DNA of 64,000 nucleotides from Pseudolabrys taiwanensis (GCF_003367395.1 NZ_CP031417.1:372001-436000); one strand, 5' to 3'. Shown: positions 41,625-50,855, counted from the first letter of the stretch. Made by a program: numbers and translations. The notes: generated by a model from the letters alone, not told the origin.

Positions 41625-42967
41625 AGCCGATACCGCTCGATCTTGTCATCAAAGACGTGACGATTGCGGCGCCGTCGACCGGCTGGGCGCCTGTAATCGG
41701 CTGGCTCGCCTGCGCCGGCGGCAAGATCGCCGCAATCGGCCCGGCCGCCGAAGACGTGCCGCGCGCTAACAAAGTGATCGACGGCGAGGGCGGTCTGGTG
41801 CTGCCGGGCCTGCGCAATGCGCACACGCATGGCAGCGAGATACTCGCGCGCGGTATGGCCGATGGCTTGGACCTGAGCGCCTGGCTTGCCGCCGTCTGGC
41901 CGCGCCTCGACGCGCTGACGCCCGAGCAGATGGCGGTTGCCGTGCGCTTCGGCGCGCTGTTGTCGATCCGCTGCGGTATCACATCGATGGTCGATCATTG
42001 CCGCCGCAATCCGATGTCGGACGAAGTATTGGAAGCGGCGGCGGCGGCCTACGATCAAGTCGGCATGCGGACTCTGCTGGCCGTCATGGTGCGCGATCGT
42101 GTCGGCGCCAATAATCGCGCGGTCGGCGCGGCGCATCTCGGTGCGCTGGAGCCGGCGCACAAGCAGTTGGAGCGCATCGCGGCGGCCGCGCAGCGATTGG
42201 CGTCCGATCGCGTTGCCATCGGCATCGGGCCGTCGGCCTCGATCCGCTGCACGGATGAGATGCTGACCGGCGCCGCCGACCTGTCGCGCGCCGGCGGTCT
42301 GCCCATTCACATCCATGCGGCCGAGTCGCTCGACGAGGTTGACGACGAGCAGCGCGCATTCGGCATGACCGCGTTTGCGCGGATGGAGCACTTCGGCGTG
42401 CTGAGCGAGCGGACCGCGTGCGCGCATTGCGTCTGGCTCAAGCCCCACGATCGAGAGATCCTTGCCGCCACCAGTGCGGTGGTTGTGCACAATCCGGTTT
42501 CGAATCTGCGCCTCAAGTCCGGCGTCGCCGACGTCCCGGCCCTGCTGGCCGCCGGCATCGGTGTCGCCGTCGGCACCGACGGCGCCGCCAGCAACGACGG
42601 CGTCGACGTCTGGGAGGCGCTGAAGTACGCGGCGCTGTTGCCTCGCCGCCAAGGCGAGTCGGCGCAGGCTCCCGACAGCGCAACGTTGCTCGATATGGTG
42701 ACGGTCAGCGGGGGCGCCGCCCTCGGCAGTCGCGGTGTGCCGTTCGAAGTCGGCGCGCCGGCCGACTTCTGTCTCTATCCGGTCGCCGAGGCGCCGCTCA
42801 CGAACGACGCCAGCTTTGCCCCGGCCTTGGTGCTGTCCGGGCCGCGCCGTCCGTCGCACGTCGTCATCGGCGGCGTGCTCGTTCTCGAGAGCGGCGCCTT
42901 TGTTCACATCGACGAAGCGGAGACCGTGCGCCAGGCGCGGCATCTTGCACGGGAGCTGCTGGCATGA
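41621..42967 (+). CDS. Amidohydrolase/deaminase of the cytosine deaminase-MtaD-TrzA group
   Basis: 448 residues. Motifs of the deaminase subgroup: [22 protein letters not shown] (HxH), [18 protein letters not shown] (HxHxxE), [14 protein letters not shown], the [20 protein letters not shown] block and [29 protein letters not shown] with the metal Asp. This group contains S-adenosylhomocysteine/MTA deaminases and triazine hydrolases. It is placed inside the ABC transporter operon, between permease and ATPase genes, overlapping both by 4 bases, so it should act directly on the imported solute. Substrate unknown. Confidence 0.92.
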   Translation: MKPIPLDLVIKDVTIAAPSTGWAPVIGWLACAGGKIAAIGPAAEDVPRANKVIDGEGGLVLPGLRNAHTHGSEILARGMADGLDLSAWLAAVWPRLDALTPEQMAVAVRFGALLSIRCGITSMVDHCRRNPMSDEVLEAAAAAYDQVGMRTLLAVMVRDRVGANNRAVGAAHLGALEPAHKQLERIAAAAQRLASDRVAIGIGPSASIRCTDEMLTGAADLSRAGGLPIHIHAAESLDEVDDEQRAFGMTAFARMEHFGVLSERTACAHCVWLKPHDREILAATSAVVVHNPVSNLRLKSGVADVPALLAAGIGVAVGTDGAASNDGVDVWEALKYAALLPRRQGESAQAPDSATLLDMVTVSGGAALGSRGVPFEVGAPADFCLYPVAEAPLTNDASFAPALVLSGPRRPSHVVIGGVLVLESGAFVHIDEAETVRQARHLARELLA

Positions 42968-43776
42968 CCGACACCAAGTCCGCGGACAAGCCGGTGGTGA
43001 TCCGGCGCCTATGGAAGAGCTACGGCAACAATGAGGTACTCAAAGGCATCTCGCTCTCGGTAGAGCGCGGCGAGGTGGTTGCCATCATCGGCCCGAGCGG
43101 CTCCGGCAAAAGCACGCTGCTTCAATGTATCAACTTCATGGAGCCGTTCGACGACGGTGAGGTGTTGATCGACGGGCGGCCGATCGGTCTCATCCAGACG
43201 CCGGGCGGCACGCGCACGCGCATGCCGGAGAAGGAACTGAACGCGCTACGCCGCGAGATTGGCATCGTGTTCCAGCAATACAACCTGTTTCCGCACCTTA
43301 CCGTACTCGCCAATGTCATCGAGGCGCCGGTCCATGTGCTCGGCCTGCCGCGCGCCGAGGCTATTCTGCGCGCGCGCGAGCAGCTCAAGAAGGTGGGCCT
43401 GACGGGCAAGGAAAATGCCTATCCGGGCGAGCTGTCCGGTGGCCAGCAGCAGCGTGTCGCCATCGCGCGGGCGCTTGCGATGCAGCCCAAGGTGATGCTG
43501 TTCGATGAGGTGACCTCGGCTCTCGATCCCGAACTCGTCGGCGAAGTGCTCGCCACCATGCGCAAGCTGGCCGAGGAGGGGATGACGATGATTGTCGTCA
43601 CGCACGAAATGGCGTTCGCCCGCGACGTCGCCGACCGCGTCATCTTCATGGACGGCGGCATGATCGTCGAAGCGGGCGATCCGAAAGAGTTCTTCTCCAA
43701 CCCGCAGCACGAACGCAGCAAGGCCTTTCTCAAGCGGCTGCTGTCGAACGGGGAGGACACAAAAGATGCCGCTTAG
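42964..43776 (+). CDS. Polar amino acid-type ABC transporter ATP-binding protein
   Basis: 270 residues. Walker A is [22 protein letters not shown], the Q-loop is [22 protein letters not shown], the ABC signature is [35 protein letters not shown] with Walker B, and the H-loop is [23 protein letters not shown]. It belongs to the HisP/GlnQ group. An extra segment [24 protein letters not shown] is typical of opine-like members. Its start overlaps the deaminase stop by 4 bases. Confidence 0.95.
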   Translation: MTDTKSADKPVVIRRLWKSYGNNEVLKGISLSVERGEVVAIIGPSGSGKSTLLQCINFMEPFDDGEVLIDGRPIGLIQTPGGTRTRMPEKELNALRREIGIVFQQYNLFPHLTVLANVIEAPVHVLGLPRAEAILRAREQLKKVGLTGKENAYPGELSGGQQQRVAIARALAMQPKVMLFDEVTSALDPELVGEVLATMRKLAEEGMTMIVVTHEMAFARDVADRVIFMDGGMIVEAGDPKEFFSNPQHERSKAFLKRLLSNGEDTKDAA

Positions 43777-43863
43777 GGAGAAAGCACATCGATACCCCGC
43801 TGGCCGTGTGACGCGACGAATGTCGGCGGCCGACTATCCCTGCTCATCGAGGAGAGTGATCAC

Positions 43864-44640
43864 ATGATGACGATGTTTACGCGCCGGCATGCGTTGGCGG
43901 GGCTCTTGGCCCTGACGGCGTTCGCGGCGCCGAGTCTGTGTGCGGCCGCCGACACCTTGGCCACCATCAAACAGAAGGGTGTGATGACCGTCGGCAACAG
44001 CGGCTCCTATCCGCCGTTCGAGTTCATGGCGGATGGCCAGCTCACCGGCTTCGACGTCGACCTCGCCAACGAACTCGGCCGTCGCATGGGCGTCAAGATC
44101 GAGTGGACGGTGATCGATTTCAAGGGGATCATCGCCGGGCTCGTCGCCAAGCGCACCGACATATTGATCTCGGCGATCACGCGCACGCCGGATCGTGCCA
44201 AACAAGTGGCGTTCTCCGAGCCGTACTACAACGCCGGCATCGGCGCGGCCGTACTCAAGAACAGTGGCATCAACAAGCCTGAAGACTTGAAGGGTAAGAC
44301 GGTCGGCTTGCAGATCGGCTCGAGTGGCGAACGCTATACCAAGACCGAGCTGAAGGACTACGTCAGCAACATCAAGCTCTACGACGATTTCGTTCTGGCG
44401 GTGAACGACCTCAAGAACAAGCGCGTCGATGCGGTGATCAATCCGCTACCGACGCTGCGCTACAACACCAAGTCGCACGCGGATATCGCCATCACCGAGA
44501 CGTGGAGCCAGAGCGACGTGGGTATCAACACGCGGCTCGAGGACACCGAACTGATGGCGGAGATCAACAAGCATCTCGCCGCGATGAAGGCGGATGGCTT
44601 TCTCGCCTCGATCGACAAGAAGTGGTTCGGCTCGCACTGA
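43864..44640 (+). CDS. Polar amino acid-type ABC substrate-binding protein
   Basis: 258 residues with a signal peptide (ALAGLLALTAFAAPSLCAAADT). Mature motifs: GVMTVGNSGSYPPFEFMADGQLTGFDVDLANELGRRMGVKIEWTVIDFKGIIAGLVAKRTDILISAITRTPDRAKQVAFSEPYYNAG, the family-3 binding protein signature. The final helix DGFLASIDKKWFG is also typical. The ligand is probably the substrate of the neighbouring deaminase. A 9-bp stem hairpin (44650-44670) follows and probably protects the message end. Confidence 0.93.
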   Translation: MMTMFTRRHALAGLLALTAFAAPSLCAAADTLATIKQKGVMTVGNSGSYPPFEFMADGQLTGFDVDLANELGRRMGVKIEWTVIDFKGIIAGLVAKRTDILISAITRTPDRAKQVAFSEPYYNAGIGAAVLKNSGINKPEDLKGKTVGLQIGSSGERYTKTELKDYVSNIKLYDDFVLAVNDLKNKRVDAVINPLPTLRYNTKSHADIAITETWSQSDVGINTRLEDTELMAEINKHLAAMKADGFLASIDKKWFGSH

Positions 44641-44649
44641 GCCAAACTC

Positions 44650-44670
44650 GGCCGGCGCGCGGCGCCGGCC
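44650..44670 (+). other. Intercistronic hairpin
   Basis: GGCCGGCGC (44650-44658) and GCGCCGGCC (44662-44670) form a perfect 9-bp stem directly behind the binding-protein gene and before the FAD oxidoreductase gene. It has no T-run, so it probably gives mRNA 3' protection, allowing more binding protein than downstream products. Confidence 0.55.
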
Positions 44671-44697
44671 ATCCCCTTCCGAACTGGAGTTACCTTG

Positions 44698-46140
44698 ATG
44701 TCCGATACCACCGACGGCTTGGCGGCACTGGGTGCGCGCGTCCGCCACGAGCTCGACATGCTCGCTTATCCGGCGACGCCCTGGGTCAAGCCGCGGATGC
44801 ATGCGAGCGGCGCGCATGTCTATGACGTCCTGATCGTGGGTGGCGGCCAGTCGGGTCTCACCATCGCCAACGGTCTCATGCGCGAGGGCGTTACCAATAT
44901 CCTGTGCCTCGACCGCAGTCCGGCCGGGTATGAGGGGCCGTGGGAAACCTTCGCCCGCATGGGCACGCTGCGCACGCCGAAGTTCCTCGTCGGCACGGAG
45001 CTCGGCTATCCCTCGCTGTCGATCCAGAGTTATTACGTCGCCCGCTTCGGCCAGGAAGTGTGGGACGCCATCGATCGCGTGCCGCGTACGCATTGGATGG
45101 ACTACCTGCGTTGGTACCGTCAGGTTCTGAATTTGCCGGTGCAGAACGATACGACCGTGTTGTCCATCGGGCGGGCGCAGGATGGTATCATCCCGGTGGA
45201 AGCCGAAGTAGCAGGCAAGCCGGCGCGCTTTTATGCACGTAGGGTCGTGCTGGCGACCGGCTATGATGGTTGCGGCGAGTGGCGCATCCCGAACGAGATT
45301 GCGTCGGCGGTCGATCCGGCGCGGGTGTTTCACTCGAACGGTCCCGTCGATTTCGAGCGCATGCGCGGCAAGCGCGTCGGCGTGCTCGGTCACGGCGCCT
45401 CGGCGTTCGACAACGGCGCCCGGGCGCTAGAGCACGGGGCGCAGAGCGTCGATCTCTGCTTCCGTCGCAAGAAGCTGCCGCTGATCAATCCGCATCGCTG
45501 GATCGAGTTCGTCGGCTTCCTCAAGCATTTCCCCGATCTCAGCGACCGGACCCGCTGGCAAGTCAATGTCTACTTCAAGAAGATCGACCAGCCGCCGGCC
45601 CGCTGGGGTTTTGCCGAAGCGCACTCCTATGAGCGCTTTGCGATGCACCCCGGCTGCCCGTGGTTGAAGCTTGAGCAGCAGGCGGACGGTGCGATCGAGG
45701 TCGAGACGCCGAAGGGCAAGATGACGTTCGATTATCTCATCTGCGCCACCGGTTCGGCGCTCGACTTCGGCATGCGGCCGGAGCTGGGGCTGTTCCGCGA
45801 CGAGATCCTGCCATGGCGCGACGTCTTCACGCCGACGCCGGAGGAAGCGCATCCGACACTCGGTCTGTTCCCGTATCTCGGGCCATATTACGATTTCAGA
45901 TCGCGCCCGGGCGGCGACGCAGAGACGTTGAGCCGGATTTATGCGTTCAACTTCTCGGGCATTGTGTCGATGGGGCCGCATTCGACGTCCGTCAGCGGCC
46001 ATAAATATTCGGTGCCGCGCGTGCTGACCGGTCTCACGCGATCGATCATGCTCGAGCAGGAGGGCGCGCTCGTGCCCGACCTCATGGCCTATAACGAGAG
46101 CGATCTGAATTTACCGCAGGCGCTTGCCGCGGCCGAATAA
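44698..46140 (+). CDS. FAD/NAD(P)-dependent oxidoreductase, flavin monooxygenase-like
   Basis: 480 residues with two Rossmann motifs: the FAD site VYDVLIVGGGQSGLTIANGL and the NAD(P) site GKRVGVLGHGASAFDNGARAL. The middle has ARRVVLATGYDGCGEWRIPN and FDYLICATGSALDF, the ATG-containing strands of such enzymes. The layout resembles flavin monooxygenases (N-hydroxylating, Baeyer-Villiger-like) more than reductases with cysteine redox centres; no CxxC is seen. ATG 44698 has CTGGAG upstream. It presumably acts on the molecule brought in by the ABC system or on its deaminated product. Confidence 0.85.
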   Translation: MSDTTDGLAALGARVRHELDMLAYPATPWVKPRMHASGAHVYDVLIVGGGQSGLTIANGLMREGVTNILCLDRSPAGYEGPWETFARMGTLRTPKFLVGTELGYPSLSIQSYYVARFGQEVWDAIDRVPRTHWMDYLRWYRQVLNLPVQNDTTVLSIGRAQDGIIPVEAEVAGKPARFYARRVVLATGYDGCGEWRIPNEIASAVDPARVFHSNGPVDFERMRGKRVGVLGHGASAFDNGARALEHGAQSVDLCFRRKKLPLINPHRWIEFVGFLKHFPDLSDRTRWQVNVYFKKIDQPPARWGFAEAHSYERFAMHPGCPWLKLEQQADGAIEVETPKGKMTFDYLICATGSALDFGMRPELGLFRDEILPWRDVFTPTPEEAHPTLGLFPYLGPYYDFRSRPGGDAETLSRIYAFNFSGIVSMGPHSTSVSGHKYSVPRVLTGLTRSIMLEQEGALVPDLMAYNESDLNLPQALAAAE

Positions 46141-46160
46141 AGCAGAGGAGGAACAAAACC

Positions 46161-46682
46161 GTGCAGACATCTAACGCCGATATCGCAGCGACCGTACGTC
46201 CCATACAGATCAATCATCTGTCGCCGGAATCTTTCGCGCCGTACGGGACGGTGATCGAGCCGAAGGAAGACGGTACACCCTTCGGCGCCGAGGACGCCGA
46301 ACTCGAGCTGACTCGCGGTACGCCGCGGCTTTACATCATGCGCCTGCCGCGCCGGCCGATGCGCGTCAAGCAGATCACGCGGCACCGGCAGGTGACGCAA
46401 TGCCTCGCTTCGGTTGGCGGCAAACCGTGGCTGATCGCCGTTGCACCGCCCTTAAATGTCGAGGATCCGCAGGCCGAGCCGGCGCTCGAAGATATCAAGG
46501 CGTTTCTTATCCCCGGCGACGTGGCGATCAAGCTGCATCGCGGTTCGTGGCACGCCGGCCCCTTCTTCGATGCCGACGAGGTCAGCTTCTTCAATCTCGA
46601 GCTGTCGAATACGAACGAAGTCGACCACCAGAACTGCTATCTGGATAAGAAATACGGCACGGTGTTCGAGTTTAAAGAGTGA
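46161..46682 (+). CDS. Ureidoglycolate lyase family protein (AllA-like)
   Basis: 173 residues. Characteristic stretches of the AllA/ureidoglycolate lyase beta-barrel family are LSPESFAPYGTVIEPK, ITRHRQVTQCLASVGGKPWLIAVAPP, and the metal/active-site strand FLIPGDVAIKLHRGSWHAGPFFDADEVSFFNLELSNTNEVDHQNC. Family members split ureidoglycolate to glyoxylate and urea in allantoin breakdown. Its place at the end of a deaminase/oxidoreductase operon supports purine or ureide degradation. GTG 46161 follows an excellent AGGAGGAAC site. It is followed by a perfect 26-base palindrome. Confidence 0.85.
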   Translation: MQTSNADIAATVRPIQINHLSPESFAPYGTVIEPKEDGTPFGAEDAELELTRGTPRLYIMRLPRRPMRVKQITRHRQVTQCLASVGGKPWLIAVAPPLNVEDPQAEPALEDIKAFLIPGDVAIKLHRGSWHAGPFFDADEVSFFNLELSNTNEVDHQNCYLDKKYGTVFEFKE

Positions 46683-46710
46683 GCTGAGCGAGAAGTATCG
46701 CTCAATGACG

Positions 46711-46740
46711 AAGGGGTCCGCCATGGCGGACCCCTTCTTG
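46711..46740. terminator. Bidirectional palindromic terminator
   Basis: AAGGGGTCCGCCA (46711-46723) pairs perfectly with TGGCGGACCCCTT (46724-46736), and CTTGT follows. It lies between the convergent ends of the ureidoglycolate lyase gene (46682) and the TTT binding-protein gene (46766). Confidence 0.75.
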
Positions 46741-46765
46741 TACTGTGCCCGTATGGACGAGGCGA

Positions 46766-47755
46766 TCAGAATTTGATGTCGGCCGCTTTGATCGCGGGTC
46801 CCCATTTCGCGATTTCGGCAGCAGTGAACGTCTTGAGTTCCTGCGGCGAGCCGCCCGCACTTTGGACCCCGAGGTTGTCGAAGAACGTCTTGGCCTTGTC
46901 CGTCTTGAGATAGTCGTTGGTTGCGGCGTTGACCTTCGAAATCACGTCGGCGGGCGTGCCCGCAGGTGCATACAGCGCATACCAAACCGCCGCTTCGAAG
47001 CCCGGCAGGCCGGACTCGGATGCCGTCGGGACGTTGGGCAGTTTGGACCAGCGCTGCGGTCCGGCGATCGCCAAGGCCTTGATCTGGCCGCCCTCGACGG
47101 CGGGGACATAAGCCGCCATCGAATCCATGGCGATGTCGATGTTCTTGCCAATCAGGTCGGTGATGATCGGCGCGCTGCCGCGATACTGGACGAAGCCGAA
47201 TTTGATCCCGGCCGTGCTCTGCAGCAGAACGCCGGTGATGTGGCCGAGCGTGCCATTGCCGGGAAAGCCACCGTTGGTCTTGTCCGGATTGGCTTTTGCG
47301 TAGTCGATGTACTCCTTGAGCGTCGAGAACGGCGCATTGGCGCGGGCCGTGATGATGATCGGCGACTTGCCCACGAGCCCGATCGGCGCGAGGTCTTTCT
47401 CCGGATCGTAGGGCATGTTCTGGTACATCAGCTTGTTCGTCGCCGCCGGTCCTGTCGTTGCGAACAGGATGGTGTACCCGTCATTTTGTGCGCGGGCGAC
47501 GACGGCGCCGCCGATATTGCCGCCGGCGCCGCCGCGGTTGTCGATGACCACCGTCTGGCCCAGCTTCTCGCTGAGATGTTGCGCGAGGCCCCGCGCGATG
47601 ATGTCGGACGTAGTGCCGGCGGTGAACGGCACCACCATGGTGACCGGCCGGGTCGGCCAGGCCTGCGCGGCGCTCTTGTCGGGCTGGGCCACGATAGCCG
47701 TAGTCGCGGCCGCAACGAGCATTCCGGCGTGCAAAATCGATCTCACAGTACTCAT
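46766..47755 (-). CDS. Tripartite tricarboxylate transporter (Bug) substrate-binding protein
   Basis: 329 residues. After a signal peptide the mature sequence WPTRPVTMVVPFTAGTTSDIIARGLAQHLSEKLGQTVVIDNRGGAGGNIGGAVVARAQNDGYT is the Bug/TctC hallmark, and TLGHITGVLLQSTAGIKFGFVQYRGSAPIITDLIGKNIDIAMD is the second conserved block. No TctA or TctB gene is present, so it is an orphan. ATG 47755 immediately follows AAGGAGG with no spacer; the GTG at 47746 is an alternative with a better 9-base spacing. It is last in a minus-strand unit with the dihydroorotate dehydrogenase-like gene. Confidence 0.9.
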   Translation of the reverse strand: MSTVRSILHAGMLVAAATTAIVAQPDKSAAQAWPTRPVTMVVPFTAGTTSDIIARGLAQHLSEKLGQTVVIDNRGGAGGNIGGAVVARAQNDGYTILFATTGPAATNKLMYQNMPYDPEKDLAPIGLVGKSPIIITARANAPFSTLKEYIDYAKANPDKTNGGFPGNGTLGHITGVLLQSTAGIKFGFVQYRGSAPIITDLIGKNIDIAMDSMAAYVPAVEGGQIKALAIAGPQRWSKLPNVPTASESGLPGFEAAVWYALYAPAGTPADVISKVNAATNDYLKTDKAKTFFDNLGVQSAGGSPQELKTFTAAEIAKWGPAIKAADIKF

Positions 47756-47794
47756 CCTCCTTATTCTCTTGCCCGGCACGGGCTGAGATACGCG

Positions 47795-48835
47795 TTATCG
47801 GGGAACGTGGTTCTTCCAGTTGTCGGTTCGCAGCGGCATGGCGGGAAATGGCTTGCGCTTGTCCGCGGCAATGCCGATCAACTGCGCCGCGCTCAACTGC
47901 TTGCGGCTGAGATAAGCCTCGAAGTCCGCCAGCGCCTGCGACAGCACGCCGAAGCCGCGGATCATGACCGGCGACGACATTTCCACGGCGGAAGCGCCGG
48001 CCAGCATCATCCGGGCGATATCGAGCCCGGTCTGGGCGCCGTTGGTGGCGATGAGCGACTTGTCGGCGCCGACTTTCGCGCGCGACAAGGCCAGCCATTG
48101 GCAGGTGAGGGGCAGATTCCAGTAGCCGCCGACGCCGAGCGTCGTGCCGAGCATCGGCTCGAGCGTTTCGACATCGGGGATGAGGCCAAGCGAGCGTCCG
48201 GCCATGACGACGGCATCGCCGCCTGCCTCGAAGGCGGCTGCGGCGAGATCGGGAACGCGCTCGCTCTGGCCGGTGATCTTCACCCAGAGCGGTAGCGAGA
48301 TGGCTTGGCGGACCGTGGAAACGATGGTCGCGACGTTGCCGGGATCTAGCTCGGTCGAGACGGCGCCGCGCGCCTGGCTCGCGTAAGGCGTTCCGATATT
48401 CAGCTCGAGAACGCGGAGGCCGGCCTGCTCGACGTGCCGCGCCATGCGCACGGTCTCGTCCAGATCGGCGAGGATGATGCTGGCGACGGCAAGGGAATCA
48501 TAGGTCTTGGCCTCGCGGTCGAGCTGCGCCGTCTGTTCGAGCCAGGCATCGAACGATTGCGGCGTCAGACCGGAGCGGCAGGCGATGAAGGCGGAGGCCG
48601 GCGCGTCCTCGCGCCAGGGGATCGGATTCCATTTGTCGTCGAGCAGCATGTACTCGGCACGCTGAAGCTGGTCGCGCGCGGCCTGCGATTCATTCACGGA
48701 TTTTACGACGACAGCACCGACGCCGGCCTTCAGCGCACGGCGCACGCCATCAGCTTCGATCAAGTGCTCCGCCGAGCCGGCGATCAAGGGGTTCTTCAGC
48801 GTAACGCGACCAACGGTCGTGGAGAGAATACTCAT
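47795..48835 (-). CDS. Dihydroorotate dehydrogenase-like FMN enzyme (TIM barrel)
   Basis: 346 residues. It opens with GRVTLKNPLIAGSAEHLIEADGVRRALKAGVGAVVVKSVN, typical of DHOD and of the dihydropyrimidine dehydrogenase catalytic domain (PreA). The FMN phosphate and substrate positions are in LELNIGTPYA, LWVKITGQSERV, and LIATNGAQTGLDIARMMLAGASAVEM. The usual DHOD Cys/Ser base loop is not obvious. It may reduce or oxidise a cyclic substrate such as a dihydropyrimidine, but the true reaction is unknown. It sits between the IclR regulator gene and the Bug binding protein gene. Confidence 0.87.
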   Translation of the reverse strand: MSILSTTVGRVTLKNPLIAGSAEHLIEADGVRRALKAGVGAVVVKSVNESQAARDQLQRAEYMLLDDKWNPIPWREDAPASAFIACRSGLTPQSFDAWLEQTAQLDREAKTYDSLAVASIILADLDETVRMARHVEQAGLRVLELNIGTPYASQARGAVSTELDPGNVATIVSTVRQAISLPLWVKITGQSERVPDLAAAAFEAGGDAVVMAGRSLGLIPDVETLEPMLGTTLGVGGYWNLPLTCQWLALSRAKVGADKSLIATNGAQTGLDIARMMLAGASAVEMSSPVMIRGFGVLSQALADFEAYLSRKQLSAAQLIGIAADKRKPFPAMPLRTDNWKNHVPR

Positions 48836-48873
48836 TACTGAACCTTGCTGAACTTCGTACTTGGCTGTTGGGA

Positions 48874-49686
48874 TCAGCGTGCCGTACCGCGGCGACGCGA
48901 GGCGGCGATGCCGTCCTGGTGCGTGCCGTGGCCGAGCTTGCGTGAGATTTGCTGGCTCGCCTCGATGAGCGCCGCGAGGTCGCCAGGCTTGGGTTTGGCC
49001 GGCAGGAACTGGATGGAGCCGACGATCGCCAGGGACGCCACGCAAGCGTCGTGGCTGTCGAAGATCGGGGCGGCGACAGCGTTGATGCCGAGCATCGCCT
49101 CTTCGGGCGCAGAGGCGTAGCCGCGCTTGGCGCTTTCGACGAGCTCCTTCTCCAAACGCGTAACCGATGTCACCGTCTTGTCGGTGAAGACAGGCATCGG
49201 ACGGGCAAGAACGCGCCGTTGGAACGGGTGTGGCGCATAAGCGAGCATTATCTTGCCCTGCGCAGAGGCATGGAACGTCAATTCGCTGCCGGAGCGCACC
49301 CCGATCTCGATTGGCGACGTGCCTGAGTGCTTGGCCACGACGAGGGCGCCGCGCGGCGTCATCTCGGAGAGAACGACGGTGTGGCCGAGTTGATCGCGCA
49401 AGGCGCGCATCGGGCCTTCGGCAAGCTGCACCAAATCGGTTTCCGGTGCGAGCCGCGCGAGCAGGCGGCTCTTCGGGCCGATCGTGTAACGGCTCGTGGC
49501 AGGGTTCTGCGCGAGGTAGCCGCGTTCGACCAGCGTGTGCAAATGCCGGTGCACCGATCCCTTGGTCAGGCCAAGACGGTCGGCGATCTGCGTTACCCCA
49601 AGCTCTTCCTCGGAGAAGGCGACGGCCTCCAGTACGTCAATGGCGAACTGGACCGAACGGACCCCCGCGGTGCTTTCGTCAGCCAT
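48874..49686 (-). CDS. IclR-family transcriptional regulator
   Basis: 270 residues. The N-terminal winged helix is SVQFAIDVLEAVAFSEEELGVTQIADRLGLTKGSVHRHLHTLVERGYL, followed by the effector-binding domain (LAEGPMRALRDQLGHTVVLSEMTPRGALVVAKHSG, LTFHASAQGKIMLAYAPHPF, GYASAPEEAMLGINAVAAPIFDSHDACVASLAIVG). IclR proteins usually control adjacent catabolic genes. The divergent operon begins at 49920, and the 233 bases between contain short palindromes such as ATTCGCGAAT and GAAAC-ACA-GTTTC, which could be operator sites. Confidence 0.94.
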   Translation of the reverse strand: MADESTAGVRSVQFAIDVLEAVAFSEEELGVTQIADRLGLTKGSVHRHLHTLVERGYLAQNPATSRYTIGPKSRLLARLAPETDLVQLAEGPMRALRDQLGHTVVLSEMTPRGALVVAKHSGTSPIEIGVRSGSELTFHASAQGKIMLAYAPHPFQRRVLARPMPVFTDKTVTSVTRLEKELVESAKRGYASAPEEAMLGINAVAAPIFDSHDACVASLAIVGSIQFLPAKPKPGDLAALIEASQQISRKLGHGTHQDGIAASRRRGTAR

Positions 49687-49919
49687 CTCTACCGCCCACC
49701 GGCCAAATTATAATTCGCGAATACGAAACACCATATGCAAAACGGAAACACAAGCAAGTGCTACGTGCGGCACGTGCGCAAATAGCTCAACAAAAATCGA
49801 CATTTTGCGCTGCACAATGGATCGGCGTTGACACAGGGTTTCTTCAGCCGTTAAAAAATAAGAAACACAGTTTCGTTGTCGCGAACAGATTGGTGCGCGA
49901 CGGAGGAGTGAGGAAGCGA
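49687..49919. promoter_or_regulatory. Divergent control region of the IclR-linked catabolic operon
   Basis: AT-rich intergenic DNA of 233 bases. ATTCGCGAAT (about 49712-49721) next to AATTATAATT, and GAAACACAGTTTC (about 49862-49874), are short perfect palindromes. A candidate sigma70-type promoter for the plus operon is TTGACA (49828-49833), 17-base spacer, TTAAAA (49851-49856). GGAGGAGTGAGGA before ATG 49920 is a strong ribosome-binding site. Operator roles are inferred. Confidence 0.5.
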
Positions 49920-50855
49920 ATGGCGTCAGTATCCGAGCAGGCGATCGAACGCCGGATCGACAATCTGCTCATAGGTGCGATCGATCCCCATGTGCACAGC
50001 GGTCCTTCGATCGCGCCGCGCGCGATTGATCATCTGGAGTTGCTGCAGCAGGCGTCGGCTGCGGGCTTCGCGGCGGTTGTGACAAAGGATCACGATTACA
50101 GTGGCGTGATGACCGCGGCGTTGATCAAGCGTCACTATCCTGACCTGAAGACGAAGATCTATTCGAGCATCGTGCTCAACAACGTCATCGGCGGCTTCAA
50201 TCCGTACGCCGTCGAGCACACCGCCGCGATGGGCGGCAAGGTCGTTTGGCTGCCGACGCTCGCCGCCGAGAACCACCTGCGCTGGCAGGAAAACGCGCAA
50301 TGGACCCATCCGGCGTCGACCGAGAAGATTCGGCCTGCCGTCGGCATTCCGGTGCTCAATGCCGACAAGTCCGTCCGCGACGACGTCAAGGAAGTGATCG
50401 ATATCGTCGCTCGCAACGACATGGTTCTTGCATCGGGCCACATCCACATCAGCGAGACGTGGCGGGTGTTCGAAGAGGCCAAGAAGCGCGGCGTCAAGCG
50501 CATGGTGCTGACGCATCCGGAAGAGATCGTCGAGGCCAGCCTGAACGACGTGAAGGGCATCGCCGCGATGGGCGCCTTCGTCGAGCATTCGCTGTGTATG
50601 TTTCTTGAAGGCTCGAAGTTCAAGATCGCCGACGGCGCAGAACTCGGTAAGCACATCGAGGCCGCCGGCGTCGAGCAGACGGTGTTGTGTTCGGACCTCG
50701 GCCAGGTTGGTGTGTTCAGCCCGGTCGAGGGATTCCGCCGCGGCATCAAGCTCTGCATGGATCTCGGTTACGACGACGCGCAGATCCGCAAGATGGTTTC
50801 GACGAATGCCGCGCGCATGCTCGGCATCGAAGCGGATTTGCCGTCCGCGCAATGA
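49920..50855 (+). CDS. DUF6282-like metal-dependent amidohydrolase
   Basis: 311 residues. Metal-binding motifs resembling amidohydrolases are DPHVHSGPSIAPRAIDHLELLQQASAAGFAAVVTKDHDYSG, then SGHIHISETWRVFEEAKKRGVKRMVLTHPEEIVE and VLCSDLGQVGVFSPVEG, giving HxH, His, His and Asp in TIM-barrel order. The middle of the protein (VVWLPTLAAENHLRWQ) does not match a characterised enzyme. Members of the DUF6282 group are found in catabolic operons; the reaction is unknown. It is the first gene of the plus-strand operon with a strong ribosome-binding site, next to the cupin gene. Confidence 0.85.
   Translation: MASVSEQAIERRIDNLLIGAIDPHVHSGPSIAPRAIDHLELLQQASAAGFAAVVTKDHDYSGVMTAALIKRHYPDLKTKIYSSIVLNNVIGGFNPYAVEHTAAMGGKVVWLPTLAAENHLRWQENAQWTHPASTEKIRPAVGIPVLNADKSVRDDVKEVIDIVARNDMVLASGHIHISETWRVFEEAKKRGVKRMVLTHPEEIVEASLNDVKGIAAMGAFVEHSLCMFLEGSKFKIADGAELGKHIEAAGVEQTVLCSDLGQVGVFSPVEGFRRGIKLCMDLGYDDAQIRKMVSTNAARMLGIEADLPSAQ

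Noticed and set aside
49230-49919. Long N-terminal extension of the DUF6282-like gene over the IclR gene
   Set aside because: It is antisense to iclR; the strong ribosome-binding site before ATG 49920 decides the start.
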